From positions 124,001-188,000 of the forward strand of contig NZ_JAAXCQ010000009.1 of NCBI RefSeq assembly GCF_012272855.1: a stretch of DNA of 64,000 nucleotides, in the 5' to 3' direction. Below are positions 1-9,834 of this stretch, one piece after another (position 1 is the stretch's first letter; each line of letters opens with the position of its first letter). Source of the stretch: Arenibacter sp. 6A1 (GTDB lineage: Bacteria > Bacteroidota > Bacteroidia > Flavobacteriales > Flavobacteriaceae). The notes under the pieces were generated by a model. It was not told where the DNA came from and did not search any database. It worked only from the letters and a program-made list of their open reading frames with translations. A program made the translations under genes and the position numbers.

Positions 1-802
1 CAATTTCGGGAATCACATCAATATAGCGCTCTTTGGCATAGGCAACAATTTCTCTAATATCGTCCTTGGTATAAAAGCCCCCGTACACTTCACCGTCGTC
101 ATCTTTATAGGTAGCCTCAAAATCTTCCCAAGGTTTTTTATTTTCCTTCACTTTTCTCCAAGCACCTTTTTTAGTAAGCTCTGGGTAGGCATCGATCTGG
201 ATTCTCCAACCAATCCCATCGACCAAATGCCAATGGAATTTGTTCATCTTATGCATGGCCAGGGCGTCTATCACCTTTTTTACGGAATCCTTAGGGACAA
301 AATGGCGCGATACATCCAACATCATACCCCTCCATTTAAATTCGGGAGCATCCTTGATGGTTACAAAACTAAGCAACGGTGTCTGTACGGCCGACTGGGG
401 CGAAAGCAGCTGTTTTAAAGATTGGATACCATAAAAAACACCTTGATCAGAATCACCCTTTATGAGCACACCTTTTTTTCCAATCGTTAAACTATAAGCA
501 CCTATGGCGTCACTTTCCTGAGAAGATATCAAACGAATGGCATTGTCGAGCTCGGAGGAGGTGGTAACCTTAAGTTTTAGGTTAAAATTATCCTTTAAAA
601 ACGCAGTTAATTCCTTGGTGTTCCATGCTTCCTCCACGGTATCATCTACTACAATAACTGTTTTTTCATCGATGGTGAACGTGCCCTGTTCCGTAGTAAA
701 TTCGTTAGGTTGCGGTATTATTCCCGTCATAGGCGGCACCGTCCTTTTACAAGCAGTAACAGCTATTAACATAAATAGAAGGGATAATTTAATAATCTTC
801 AT
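1..802 (-). CDS. Beta-N-acetylhexosaminidase (GH20), lipoprotein, partial
   Basis: The reverse strand reads from an ATG at 802 without a stop to the window edge, so the C-terminal half lies outside. The start gives a lipoprotein signal peptide (residues 1-18, cysteine 18 after IAVTA). A hexosaminidase N-terminal domain follows, then the start of the GH20 barrel with the typical WRGMMLDVSRHF motif, KFHWHLVDGIGWRIQI and YGGFYTKDDIREIVAYA. The catalytic Asp-Glu pair is not reached. The family removes terminal beta-linked N-acetylglucosamine or N-acetylgalactosamine, here probably at the cell envelope. A complete paralogue sits at 27982-30273. Only the right flank is visible, so operon context on the other side is unknown. 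Confidence 0.93.
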   Translation of the reverse strand, partial: MKIIKLSLLFMLIAVTACKRTVPPMTGIIPQPNEFTTEQGTFTIDEKTVIVVDDTVEEAWNTKELTAFLKDNFNLKLKVTTSSELDNAIRLISSQESDAIGAYSLTIGKKGVLIKGDSDQGVFYGIQSLKQLLSPQSAVQTPLLSFVTIKDAPEFKWRGMMLDVSRHFVPKDSVKKVIDALAMHKMNKFHWHLVDGIGWRIQIDAYPELTKKGAWRKVKENKKPWEDFEATYKDDDGEVYGGFYTKDDIREIVAYAKERYIDVIPEI

Positions 803-1457
803 TTGTTTTTAATTTATACGATGTTAATTTTAAGTGCAAACCCCAATTTTCCTAAACTCAAATTCCATTTGCATTAAGCCTTGAAAACAAAGGCTCCTAT
901 CATTTTGTTATAGGTTATTTGGTCCCAAAAGCCAGTGACTTGCGGTATGTCTTCTATTCCTAAAAAAGGACCGCATAGTTATTAAAATATACCGCTAAAT
1001 CCTAATATTAGTACAATTTCCTATAGGCAGGAAAACTACCATTATAATTCAATTCCTTCCTTGTCCAAGTATCCGGAGGAGCTCGTATTTCAGTACCACC
1101 ATATGCTTGTGTTTTTGGGCGTTCCCTCCTTCGTCGGTCGGGCTCTCCGCTGTATCCCTTGCCTTGCTGCGGGGATGCCGCTGCGATCCCTAACGCGGAG
1201 TGCAGTGATCAGTCGGCCGTAATCTGTAATTTATATTACAACTGTAGGGGTAGGTGCATCAAACATAAAATAGTAGCCCACCATAAAAAACTATGCTGTT
1301 GGGCCAACTTCTATTAATTCTTTAAAGTGTAATCTACTTTCAATACCCCTTTATACCTTAACATACAATTTGCACCCAATATATGAGTTTCATTCATATA
1401 GTATTAACTTTAAGAAAAAAGAAAACAAGGAGTCAAATCATTAAAAAGAAAGAAAAT
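803..1457. other. Intergenic region carrying a flavobacterial repeat
   Basis: No convincing gene lies between the divergent GH20 and VanZ-like genes. The middle (about 1037-1197) is an intergenic repeat copy described separately. The rest is AT-rich and would hold the promoters of both flanking genes. I see no clear promoter consensus. Confidence 0.6.
1037..1197 (+). repeat. Intergenic structured repeat, copy 1 (long form)
   Basis: The core at 1117-1197 begins GGGCGTTCCC and ends CCCTAACGCG. Related cores lie at 15731-15812, 27092-27173 (reverse), 36495-36575 and, diverged, 36967-37057 (reverse). Copies 1 and 2 also share about 80 bp of upstream sequence (from ACCATTATAATTCAATTCCT to the core). 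The ends GCGTT/AACGC can pair and an internal ATCCC/GGGAT stem is possible. No reading frame is conserved. Confidence 0.85.
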
Positions 1458-2009
1458 ATGCCATTTTATACCTCTTTACGGGAAAAACATCTTTGGATAG
1501 GCACTTTTTCAGTGGTTATGGCAATTTATGCCACCCTATTTGTTGGCCGGCCATTAGCCAATGTTTTGAGAGACCAAGACATTCAAGCCCTTATATTTCT
1601 CCTAGGGATGGTCTTGGTGGGAACAGCAATGGTATTACACGCCATAAAGACCGGCCCTAGCAAAACGGAGCTATCGTTATGGGTGGGTATAGTAGCAGTC
1701 TATGTCATGCTTTTTCTAAGGTTGGGAATCCCAGAGAGGAGCCATCTTATAGAGTACAGTGTATTGGCAATTTTAATACACAAGGCGCTTATCGAAAGAA
1801 AGAATAATGGTAAACATATTCCAGTTCCTTCCTTAGCTTCCTTTCTTATCGCCTTCCTTATTGGGGTATTGGACGAGTGCCTTCAACTATTTTTGCCCCA
1901 TCGTGTGTTCGACCCCGTAGACATTGTATTCAACGGATTGGCGGTGGCCATGGCAATTGGTTCCAGTGTTATAGTTAGTTGGGCTCATAAAAAGATAAAA
2001 AAACCTTAA
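1458..2009 (+). CDS. VanZ-like family membrane protein
   Basis: About 183 residues with four predicted hydrophobic segments. The C-terminal half carries the VanZ-like pattern: an acidic/charged ERSHLIEYSVLA stretch, then GVLDECLQLFLPHRVFD and a DIVFNG motif after it. VanZ in glycopeptide-resistance clusters lowers teicoplanin susceptibility, but the wider family is common in bacteria with no known role, so no resistance function should be inferred. An in-frame ATG 75 bases upstream (1383) would add a lysine-rich 25-residue extension. I prefer 1458 because it places the first membrane segment near the N-terminus and follows an A-rich leader. It stands alone between the GH20 gene and PUL 1. Confidence 0.8.
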   Translation: MPFYTSLREKHLWIGTFSVVMAIYATLFVGRPLANVLRDQDIQALIFLLGMVLVGTAMVLHAIKTGPSKTELSLWVGIVAVYVMLFLRLGIPERSHLIEYSVLAILIHKALIERKNNGKHIPVPSLASFLIAFLIGVLDECLQLFLPHRVFDPVDIVFNGLAVAMAIGSSVIVSWAHKKIKKP

Positions 2010-2264
2010 GTTTAAAATACATTGATGATACCATACCGTTTTAGGTGGTGGATCTATCCTAAAAATAAGATAACATAAACGAGATTTATATGGAAGCCTT
2101 ATCTAAGGTCTGTAAAAAGATTGTTGCTGTCAATTGGCGCTGAGACTGTAGGCGGCTAGATTCTTTAAATTCTAGGGATTGATAAGGAAATTTCTATATA
2201 GGATTGTATAGTTTACTAGCGTTTTAACGTTTATATTTAAAAATAAATTTGAAATTTTGATGTA

Positions 2265-5066
2265 TTGAAAATCTTTTTTTACATTTTTATATTCCTTTCT
2301 TTCGGAATCTGTGCTCAGGAATTACCACCTATTCAGAGTTTTAGCCCAATAGATTACAGTGCGGGCAATCAGAATTGGTCGCTATCCCAATCGGAAAACA
2401 ATTATATATATGTTGCCAATAACGACGGGTTGTTAGAATATAATGGGGCCAATTGGCAATTATACCCTTCCCCCAATGGTACCCCATTAAGGTCGGTTAA
2501 GGTGGTGGAAGAACGTATATATACAGGATGTTATATGGAGTTCGGGTATTGGAAAAAGGACGAATTTGGACACCTTAAATACAAATCTATATCTAATGAA
2601 CTGAAAGATTCCCTCATAGAGGATGAACAATTTTGGAATATTTCGGAGTTCAAGGACTGGGTAATTTTTCAATCCTTGGATCGCCTTTACATTTATAATA
2701 CGAACAATGAATCTTTCGAAATATTGGATGCCAAAACCACTAGAGCTGCAATTCTGGAGGTTAACAATAACATTTACTTCCAAAGGATCAATGAGGGAAT
2801 TTTCACCATTGAGAACGGAAAGTCGGTTTTGGTATCGGACGATGCCGTTCTAAAAAACGATATTGTAGTTGGTGCTTTTGAAATGGAGAATACTACCTTG
2901 ATAGTTACCGAAAAAGGAGCATTTTACTTTTTGGACAAATACGGCCTCAATAGATGGGTTATCTCGGCAGACAAAGAGTTATCTGCTTCCCAGGTATATA
3001 GCAGTATGCGCTTAAAAGACGGATCCTTTATTTTGGGGACCATTTCCAAAGGAATTTTTCAATTGGACGAAAAGGGGAATATTATGCGCCATATAAATCA
3101 GGAAAATGGGCTGAACAATAATACCGTATTGTCTCTTTTTGAAGATGTAGACCACAACCTCTGGTTAGGTTTGGATAATGGGATAAGCGTATTGAACATC
3201 GACTCGCCCTTTAACGAATATATTGATGAGGTGGGAAGGGTAGGAGCTGTTTATACCGCTATATTGTTTAATGATATTAGGTATTTGGGAACAAATCAGG
3301 GACTGTTTTATAAAAGAGAAGAGGAGAAAGGAGACTATACCCTTATTGAGAATACCAAAGGACAGGTATGGAGGCTGAAACAAATTGATGGTACCCTATT
3401 TTGTGGGCACCATAGTGGGACTTTTGTAATAAATGGGGAAAATGCCCAGAAAATTTCGGACTTTCCAGGCACTTGGGATATACAAAAAATAGCTGCTAAC
3501 AATAACCTCCTATTACAGGGAAATTATAAAGGGTTAAGTGTTCTTGAACGAATAGACGGTCAGTGGAAGTTTAGGAATAAAATTAGTGGTTTTGATAATT
3601 CCAGTAGATTCTTTGAATTTATAAATGAACGGCAAGTTCTCGTTAACCACGACTATAAGGGGGTCTTTGACTTGAAAATAGATCCAGGTTTTGATAAGGT
3701 GACTGAAACAAAAAAGGAGGAGTCCAAAGGAACCGGCTCTAGTTTGTTTAAATACAAGGACGACATTATTTATACGACCATCAATGGTGTTTTTAAATTT
3801 AGGACCGATCAGCACAATTTTATGTTGGATTCGGTCCTAACTAGTCATTTTTTTGGGGAGGACGATCATATTATAGGAATCCTTAACCCGGATAGCCAAG
3901 CCGAAAAATTGTGGGGGTTTTCAAAAAATAATATCATATATGTTACTCCAGGAAAGTTTAATAATGAACCACAGGCTACCAAAATTTCCATTCCCTCATC
4001 TTTAAGAAAAAACATGGGGGTGTTGGGTTTCGAATCTATAACACATCTAAAAGACCAGCTTTATTTAATAGGGATGTCACGTGGGTATATTACCCTAAAT
4101 TTAGATAAATTGAAGCGCAAGGAATACCAGATATCCATAAACGCAATATTTCAGGAATATTATGATTCTCCCAATACAGAGGTGAACCTGAAAGGAGATA
4201 ACATATTTAAATCTTCGGATAATAGTTTCCAATTCTTTTTTAGCGTGCCCAATTATGATAAATATACCGAGGTAAATTATCAGTACCAGCTCACTGGGAT
4301 TTATGATGAATGGAGCAGTTGGACCAAAATACCGGATATTTCCTTTAAAAATTTATCCTTTGGGGACTATACCTTTAAAGTAAGGGCCAAGGTGGGCAAT
4401 ACGCTTACAAAAGATGTTGCTACTTATAGTTTTGTGATAGACAGGCCATGGTATCTTTCCAATACGGCAATCGCCCTTTATATTCTTGGGAGCATTTTAA
4501 TAGTGGTGTTAATTCACAAATTGTACAAAGCATACTATAAGAAACAACAGGACTTACTTGTTTTGGAAAATAAAAAAAGGCTAAAGCGTAAAAAGCTGAA
4601 AGCGCAAAAGAAGATTATTCAGCTTAACAATGAAAAGTTACAAAGCGAAATAGAGAGTAAGAATAGGGAGCTTGCCGTGTCTACCATGAGCATTATAAAA
4701 AAGAACGAGTTCCTGAATACCATAAAGGAGGAATTGAAGAAAACCAAGATTGTAGATCCCCAGATTAAAGCTGTCATAAGGACCATAGATCGCAATATTG
4801 GCAATGAGGACGACTGGAAGTTTTTTGAGGAAGCTTTTAATAATGCCGATAAAGATTTTTTAAAGAAAGTAAAAACAATACATGAAGATTTTACCCCAAG
4901 CGATTTAAGGTTATGTGCCTATCTTAGATTGAATTTATCCTCTAAAGAAATTGCGCCTTTGCTAAATATTTCTGTCCGCAGTGTGGAGGTAAAAAGGTAT
5001 CGTCTGCGTAAAAAAATGAACCTTTCCCACGAAATGAGCCTTACAGATTATATACTTAATCTATAG
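2265..5066 (+). CDS. Propeller/Y_Y_Y membrane regulator with LuxR-type HTH
   Basis: About 933 residues. Signal peptide (1-17, ends CAQ), then a beta-propeller sensor region (roughly 25-650) with two-component-regulator propeller repeats such as NTVLSLFEDVDHNLWLGLDN. A Y_Y_Y domain lies at about 655-722, one membrane helix near 730-752, a lysine-rich coiled coil, and a C-terminal LuxR-type helix-turn-helix (about 875-933, with SSKEIAPLLNISVRSVEVKR). There is no kinase or receiver domain, so it is not a classical hybrid two-component system. The sensor would be periplasmic and the HTH cytoplasmic. Its place just upstream of a co-directional SusC/D pair argues that it activates that locus (inference). 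The start is TTG: the ATG at 2260 runs into a stop at once in another frame. Confidence 0.85.
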   Translation: MKIFFYIFIFLSFGICAQELPPIQSFSPIDYSAGNQNWSLSQSENNYIYVANNDGLLEYNGANWQLYPSPNGTPLRSVKVVEERIYTGCYMEFGYWKKDEFGHLKYKSISNELKDSLIEDEQFWNISEFKDWVIFQSLDRLYIYNTNNESFEILDAKTTRAAILEVNNNIYFQRINEGIFTIENGKSVLVSDDAVLKNDIVVGAFEMENTTLIVTEKGAFYFLDKYGLNRWVISADKELSASQVYSSMRLKDGSFILGTISKGIFQLDEKGNIMRHINQENGLNNNTVLSLFEDVDHNLWLGLDNGISVLNIDSPFNEYIDEVGRVGAVYTAILFNDIRYLGTNQGLFYKREEEKGDYTLIENTKGQVWRLKQIDGTLFCGHHSGTFVINGENAQKISDFPGTWDIQKIAANNNLLLQGNYKGLSVLERIDGQWKFRNKISGFDNSSRFFEFINERQVLVNHDYKGVFDLKIDPGFDKVTETKKEESKGTGSSLFKYKDDIIYTTINGVFKFRTDQHNFMLDSVLTSHFFGEDDHIIGILNPDSQAEKLWGFSKNNIIYVTPGKFNNEPQATKISIPSSLRKNMGVLGFESITHLKDQLYLIGMSRGYITLNLDKLKRKEYQISINAIFQEYYDSPNTEVNLKGDNIFKSSDNSFQFFFSVPNYDKYTEVNYQYQLTGIYDEWSSWTKIPDISFKNLSFGDYTFKVRAKVGNTLTKDVATYSFVIDRPWYLSNTAIALYILGSILIVVLIHKLYKAYYKKQQDLLVLENKKRLKRKKLKAQKKIIQLNNEKLQSEIESKNRELAVSTMSIIKKNEFLNTIKEELKKTKIVDPQIKAVIRTIDRNIGNEDDWKFFEEAFNNADKDFLKKVKTIHEDFTPSDLRLCAYLRLNLSSKEIAPLLNISVRSVEVKRYRLRKKMNLSHEMSLTDYILNL

Positions 5067-5089
5067 CGTACACTACATAGATGTTTTTC

Positions 5090-5109
5090 ACCTATACATT
5101 ACCTATACA
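5090..5109 (+). promoter_or_regulatory. Direct repeat in PUL 1 upstream region
   Basis: ACCTATACA occurs at 5090-5098 and again at 5101-5109, so the copies are 11 bases apart, one helical turn. They lie just after the regulator gene and about 190 bases before the SusC start. This is a candidate binding site, possibly for the LuxR-type regulator encoded upstream. Function is inferred from position only. Confidence 0.3.
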
Positions 5110-5301
5110 ACGGCTGTTTTCTTAATTAAAAGTTAATTTTTTTAACAATAAATAATCTCTCCTAGCCTATATAGTTAAAGGCCTGAAATGCGAATTCCGT
5201 ATTTTTTCCGTGTTTTTTTAGTGTTGTATGTTTTTTGTAGTGGTAAGATTTGAGGATTCTTGATTTATGAAGGATACATTGAGACTTCAAAATATAAACA
5301 G

Positions 5302-8300
5302 ATGAAGAACACTTTTTTATTTCTTACGCTTTTATGTTGCTTACCTAGTTTATGGGGTCAGGATCTGAAAATCTCTGGTACTGTAAAGGATGCAAGCTTT
5401 AACGAGCCGCTGCCCGGTGTAAACGTAATCATAAAGAATACGAGTAGGGGGACCACAACAGATTTTGACGGAAACTTTTCATTGGACAATGTTGCTGTTG
5501 GGGAAATTGTAGTTTTCTCCTATTTAGGCTTTGTTTCCAAACAGGTCACTATTCAAAATGCTACCCCCTTGACAATAATCTTAGAGGACGATGTAAGTGC
5601 ACTGGAAGAGGTAGTGGTCGTAGGCTATGGTACCTCTACAAAGAAAGAACTTACCGGGGCTGTGGCTGTTATTGGTTCGGAGACCATAGCCGATCTTAAC
5701 CCAACAAGGGTAGAACAAGCCCTACAGGGGCAGGTTGCCGGAGTACAGGTTACCTCAGAATCGGGCTCGCCGGGTAGTGGGTCTAGTATCCGTATTAGAG
5801 GTATCTCTACCAATGGGGATAACAGGCCCTTAATTTTGGTCGATGGCAACGTCATAGAAGATCTAAGTGTCATTAACCCAGGGGACATAGAGAGTATGAA
5901 TATCCTGAAAGATGCCACCGCTGGTATTTATGGGGTGAGGGCAGCAAATGGGGTAATTTTGATTACTACCAAAACAGGGAAGAGAAATACCGATCTGAGT
6001 TTCAACTATGATGTCTATGGAGGAACTCAGGAAACTTCTAGAAAAATCCCAGTGCTGAATGCAACAGAATATGCATTATTGATCAACGAGGCTTTTGCAG
6101 CTGGTGGGAGTCCCTTGCCATACCCCAATATAGACAATTTAGGGAAGGGGACCAATTGGCAAAATGAGGTCTTTCAAAGAGCGCCTGTGGTTAACCATAA
6201 CCTTTCTATTAATGGAGGTAGCGAAAAATCTACCTATTCCTTTGGTGCCTCATTATTGACTCAAGATGGTATTGTCGGCGGGGGGAAGGCCAATTTTAGA
6301 AGGTACACCACGCGAGCAAACTTTAATACCGATATTTTGGAAAATTTAAAGGTAACGGCCAACCTTTTATATACTGGAACCAATAGGAAAACATTATCCG
6401 AGAATGATTTGGGATCTGTTTTGTTCAACGCTTTGAACAACGCGCCTACTTTTCCTATTAGAGAGCCTAATGGCGATTATTCTTTGGCAGAGGGCCTGGG
6501 GAATGAGGTTATCAATCCACTTGCGCAGGTAGAAAATACCTTCAATAAAAATGATGTGAATAAAATAAGCGGTAAGCTGGGTGCCAACTATTCCTTTTGG
6601 AATGATTTTGTGGTAGAGACTAGTGTTCAATTCAATTATGCAGAGGTGGAAGGAAAAACTTTTACACCTACCGTATTTTATGGTTCTGGAAAGGTTTTTA
6701 ATAATACGGGGCGGAATTCCGTTTCGGTGAACAAGGACATTTTTAAGGATTATACCTTTGATGCCTTTCTTAATTATGACAGAACATTTTGGGAAAACCA
6801 CAATTTTAAAGGTACCCTTGGTATGTCCGTATTTGTAACTAAAGGTCAGTTTTCAGGAAGTTCTACAGGCTTCTTTGAAGACCCTACCAATATTTCGGAT
6901 GCCAAAATAGAAAATGCCGTAGATGTTATCAATGGTTTAAAAGATAGTGGCTTAAGCGGAAAATTTGATGAACGGCTATTGTCTTACTTTACTCGACTTC
7001 AATATAATTATAAAGGCAGGTACTTGCTATCGGGACTTATTAGACGGGATGGTTCCACCCGTTTTGGTCCGGAAAATAGATTTGGATATTTCCCATCAGG
7101 ATCAATAGGATGGATCGTGTCCGATGAAGCTTTCTTAGAGGAAAGTAAATGGATCAACTTTTTTAAGCTAAGGGGAAGCTATGGTATTGTAGGGAACGAT
7201 CGAATAAAAACCAATGCTTTTAGATCTATTTTAGATGGGGAAGGTACTTATGTCTTTAATAATTCCCTTGTTTTTGGTAAAGCCGTAGGGATACTTTCTA
7301 ACCCTGCAATACAATGGGAAGAACAAAAAACACTGGATGTTGGGTTAGACCTGAAGTTGTTTAACAACACGATTGACATCACAGCTGACTATTTTAAGAA
7401 AAGCACCGAAAGTCTATTATTGCAACCGCCGGTTTCCGGAATTTTGGGAGCCGCGGCACCTGGTTCCCAAGCGCCTGTAGTGAACGCTGGTACGGTAGAC
7501 AACAAAGGATTTGAATTTGCCATAGGGTATAGTAGTGATCGCTCCAAGGAATTTAATTTTGGCGTTAATTACAATGTTACTTTTCTGAAAAATGAAGTAA
7601 TATCGGTTAACAATGGGGTTGGCTTTGTGGCTGCCGGTTCCTTTGGTGTAGGTCAGGACCCCCCATCCCGTATGGAAAACGGAAAACCATTGGGTTATTT
7701 CTACGGGTTAAAGACCGATGGGATTTTTCAGAACCAAGAAGAAGTAAACACCCATGCCACACAGGTAAATGCAGCCCCTGGGGATTTGCGATTTGTAGAT
7801 TTGAATGGCGACGGTAAGATAGATTCGGGAGATAGAACAGATATAGGTAGTCCCATCCCAGAAGCTACCATGGGGTTGAATTTTTCCTTCAATTATAGGA
7901 ATTGGGATTTTAGCAGTTATGCCTTTGCCAATGTCGGCAATGATATTGTTAGAAATTACGAACGTAACCAACAATTGGTGAACAAATCGGTTTACGCATT
8001 AAACCGCTGGACGGGAGAGGGATCAACCAATACCTATCCTAGGGTAACTACGGGAGCTACCTCTAATACGTTATTTTCTGACTTCTATGTAGAAGATGGC
8101 TCTTTTATAAGATTGCAAAACGTACAATTGGGATATACGCTGCCAGAGCAGGCAATAGAACGTTTGGGCGTAAGGAAACTTAGAGTATATGCATCGGCCA
8201 GCAATGTTTTTTCCCTTACCGAATACCGGGGGTATGATCCGAGTGCATCTTCCGGTGATCCCATTGGGGCAGGGATAGACCCCGGCTTTTACCCAGTTCC

Positions 8301-8337
8301 CCGTACATATTTATTAGGGTTAAATCTTAAATTTTAA
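5302..8337 (+). CDS. susC-like: SusC-like TonB-dependent outer-membrane transporter (PUL 1)
   Basis: 1011 residues, usual for the family. Signal peptide (1-20, ends LWGQ), then a carboxypeptidase-regulatory-like domain with the PLPGVNVIIKNTSRGTTTDF pattern, a TonB-box-like EEVVVVGYGT, the plug domain (with DATAGIYGVRAANGVILITT) and a long beta-barrel ending in an aromatic residue (NLKF). It would import oligosaccharides across the outer membrane with the SusD partner encoded 6 bases downstream. I use the ATG at 5302: an earlier in-frame start (5260) would put 14 extra residues before the signal peptide, and 5302 is preceded by the same ATAAACAG leader as the gene at 9835. GH16 and GH17 neighbours point to beta-1,3-glucan oligosaccharides as cargo. 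Confidence 0.95.
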   Translation: MKNTFLFLTLLCCLPSLWGQDLKISGTVKDASFNEPLPGVNVIIKNTSRGTTTDFDGNFSLDNVAVGEIVVFSYLGFVSKQVTIQNATPLTIILEDDVSALEEVVVVGYGTSTKKELTGAVAVIGSETIADLNPTRVEQALQGQVAGVQVTSESGSPGSGSSIRIRGISTNGDNRPLILVDGNVIEDLSVINPGDIESMNILKDATAGIYGVRAANGVILITTKTGKRNTDLSFNYDVYGGTQETSRKIPVLNATEYALLINEAFAAGGSPLPYPNIDNLGKGTNWQNEVFQRAPVVNHNLSINGGSEKSTYSFGASLLTQDGIVGGGKANFRRYTTRANFNTDILENLKVTANLLYTGTNRKTLSENDLGSVLFNALNNAPTFPIREPNGDYSLAEGLGNEVINPLAQVENTFNKNDVNKISGKLGANYSFWNDFVVETSVQFNYAEVEGKTFTPTVFYGSGKVFNNTGRNSVSVNKDIFKDYTFDAFLNYDRTFWENHNFKGTLGMSVFVTKGQFSGSSTGFFEDPTNISDAKIENAVDVINGLKDSGLSGKFDERLLSYFTRLQYNYKGRYLLSGLIRRDGSTRFGPENRFGYFPSGSIGWIVSDEAFLEESKWINFFKLRGSYGIVGNDRIKTNAFRSILDGEGTYVFNNSLVFGKAVGILSNPAIQWEEQKTLDVGLDLKLFNNTIDITADYFKKSTESLLLQPPVSGILGAAAPGSQAPVVNAGTVDNKGFEFAIGYSSDRSKEFNFGVNYNVTFLKNEVISVNNGVGFVAAGSFGVGQDPPSRMENGKPLGYFYGLKTDGIFQNQEEVNTHATQVNAAPGDLRFVDLNGDGKIDSGDRTDIGSPIPEATMGLNFSFNYRNWDFSSYAFANVGNDIVRNYERNQQLVNKSVYALNRWTGEGSTNTYPRVTTGATSNTLFSDFYVEDGSFIRLQNVQLGYTLPEQAIERLGVRKLRVYASASNVFSLTEYRGYDPSASSGDPIGAGIDPGFYPVPRTYLLGLNLKF

Positions 8338-8343
8338 AAAGAG

Positions 8344-9816
8344 ATGAAAATGAAACATAATATATTCAGCTATACAATAGCATACTTTGTCCTTTTCATG
8401 GGAATGCTCTCTTGTTCCGATAATTTTGTGGATGTAGATTCCTTTGATGAAAACTCGGAAGATTTCTTTAATTCCGAAGAAGACTACAAAAGCGCCCTAA
8501 CAGCGGCTTATGATTTGCTTCAATCTACCTACCTTAATGTAATGTTGGGGGAGATTGCCTCGGACAATACCTTGGCGGGTGGGGAAAGTGCTACCGACGT
8601 TCCTGGTATTCAGGAAGTAGACGATATGCAGCACACCCCGGTAAATGCGCAATTACGCGATATATGGAGCTGGATGTTCGCTGGGGTAAATAGAGCCAAC
8701 TACATCATGGAATTTAAGGATAAAACCGATTTTCCCGGAAAGGAAGGGGTGTTGGCAGAAGCCACTTTTCTTAGGGCCTACTACTATTTTGAGCTTGTAA
8801 AATGGTTTGGCGATGTTCCGCTGGCCGTTGATAAAAGATTGCAGTTTGGAGATCAGGATATTGTAGAAAGAACTCCCAAAGCGGAAGTCTATGCCCAAAT
8901 TGAACAGGACCTAAAATTCGCAGCCGCCACTTTGCCGGTTACCCAAAGCGAAACAGGAAGGGTTACCAAGGGAGCCGCACAGGCCTTGTTGGGAAAGGTA
9001 TACCTGTATCAGGATAAGTTTACGGAATCTGCAACTGTTTTGGAAGAACTTATTAAAAATGGTCCCTATGATTTAGTTACAGATTATACTACAATCTTCG
9101 AAAACGATCATGAAAACAACATCGAATCTGTTTTTGAGGTTCAGTATTCGGACGAAGAAGGGGCCGGTTTTGGGTGTTTGCAGTGTAGTGAAGGAAACGT
9201 GGCCGTTGGTTTTAATGGGATACGAAACTATTCCGGTCCGGTATTCGAGTCTGGATTTAGTTTTAACGTACCAACCCAAGAAGTCGTTGATGAATTTGAA
9301 GATGGGGATATCCGTAAGGATGTGGCTATTTTAGACATAGAAGCTTGGGCTGCCCAGAATAATGGGGTGTCCTATGTAGAAGGATATGAGCATACCGGCT
9401 ATTACAACAGAAAATATATAGCAAGACAAGGAGATCTAAATACCGGCGATGCCAATTTAACCAATCCAAATAACTATAGGGCTATTCGCTTTGCCGACGT
9501 GCTTTTGATGGCGGCAGAGGCCTTGAACAGAGGAAATATAAGCGACCTCAGAGCTCAGGGATATCTCAATAGGGTGCGCTCTAGGGCTGAACTCTCCGAT
9601 GTTACTTCTACAGGAGCTAATCTCACCACGGCCATCTACCACGAACGTAGGGTAGAACTTGTCGGAGAAGGACATCGGTTTTTTGACCTGGTGAGAACCG
9701 GAAAGGCGGCTCAGGAAATTGAAGGGTTCACTACTAATAAAAATGAATTGTTCCCCATCCCTTCCATAGAATTGGAATTGACAGGGAATCGATGGACACA
9801 AAATCCGGGATACTAA
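8344..9816 (+). CDS. susD-like: SusD-like (RagB/SusD) surface lipoprotein (PUL 1)
   Basis: 490 residues. Lipoprotein signal peptide with cysteine 24 (GMLSC). The body has the SusD hallmarks: EATFLRAYYYFELVKWFGDV in the N-terminal part and the C-terminal YHERRVELVGEGHRFFDLVR, with RTPKAEVYAQIEQDL between them. The C-terminus NRWTQNPGY is the typical family end. It would form the lid on the SusC barrel and bind glycan at the cell surface. It follows SusC by 6 bases and precedes the glycan-binding lipoprotein by 18 bases, so all are probably one transcript. A second ATG two codons on (8350) is equally possible. Confidence 0.95.
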   Translation: MKMKHNIFSYTIAYFVLFMGMLSCSDNFVDVDSFDENSEDFFNSEEDYKSALTAAYDLLQSTYLNVMLGEIASDNTLAGGESATDVPGIQEVDDMQHTPVNAQLRDIWSWMFAGVNRANYIMEFKDKTDFPGKEGVLAEATFLRAYYYFELVKWFGDVPLAVDKRLQFGDQDIVERTPKAEVYAQIEQDLKFAAATLPVTQSETGRVTKGAAQALLGKVYLYQDKFTESATVLEELIKNGPYDLVTDYTTIFENDHENNIESVFEVQYSDEEGAGFGCLQCSEGNVAVGFNGIRNYSGPVFESGFSFNVPTQEVVDEFEDGDIRKDVAILDIEAWAAQNNGVSYVEGYEHTGYYNRKYIARQGDLNTGDANLTNPNNYRAIRFADVLLMAAEALNRGNISDLRAQGYLNRVRSRAELSDVTSTGANLTTAIYHERRVELVGEGHRFFDLVRTGKAAQEIEGFTTNKNELFPIPSIELELTGNRWTQNPGY

Positions 9817-9834
9817 AAAACTAAAGATAAACAG

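Noticed and set aside
1383-1457. Longer N-terminus for the VanZ-like protein
   Set aside because: The extra 25 residues are lysine-rich, with no fit to the family. The ATG at 1458 is a better start.
1458-2009. Glycopeptide resistance function from VanZ similarity
   Set aside because: VanZ-like proteins are widespread without vanA-type clusters, and no vanHAX or sensor genes are near.
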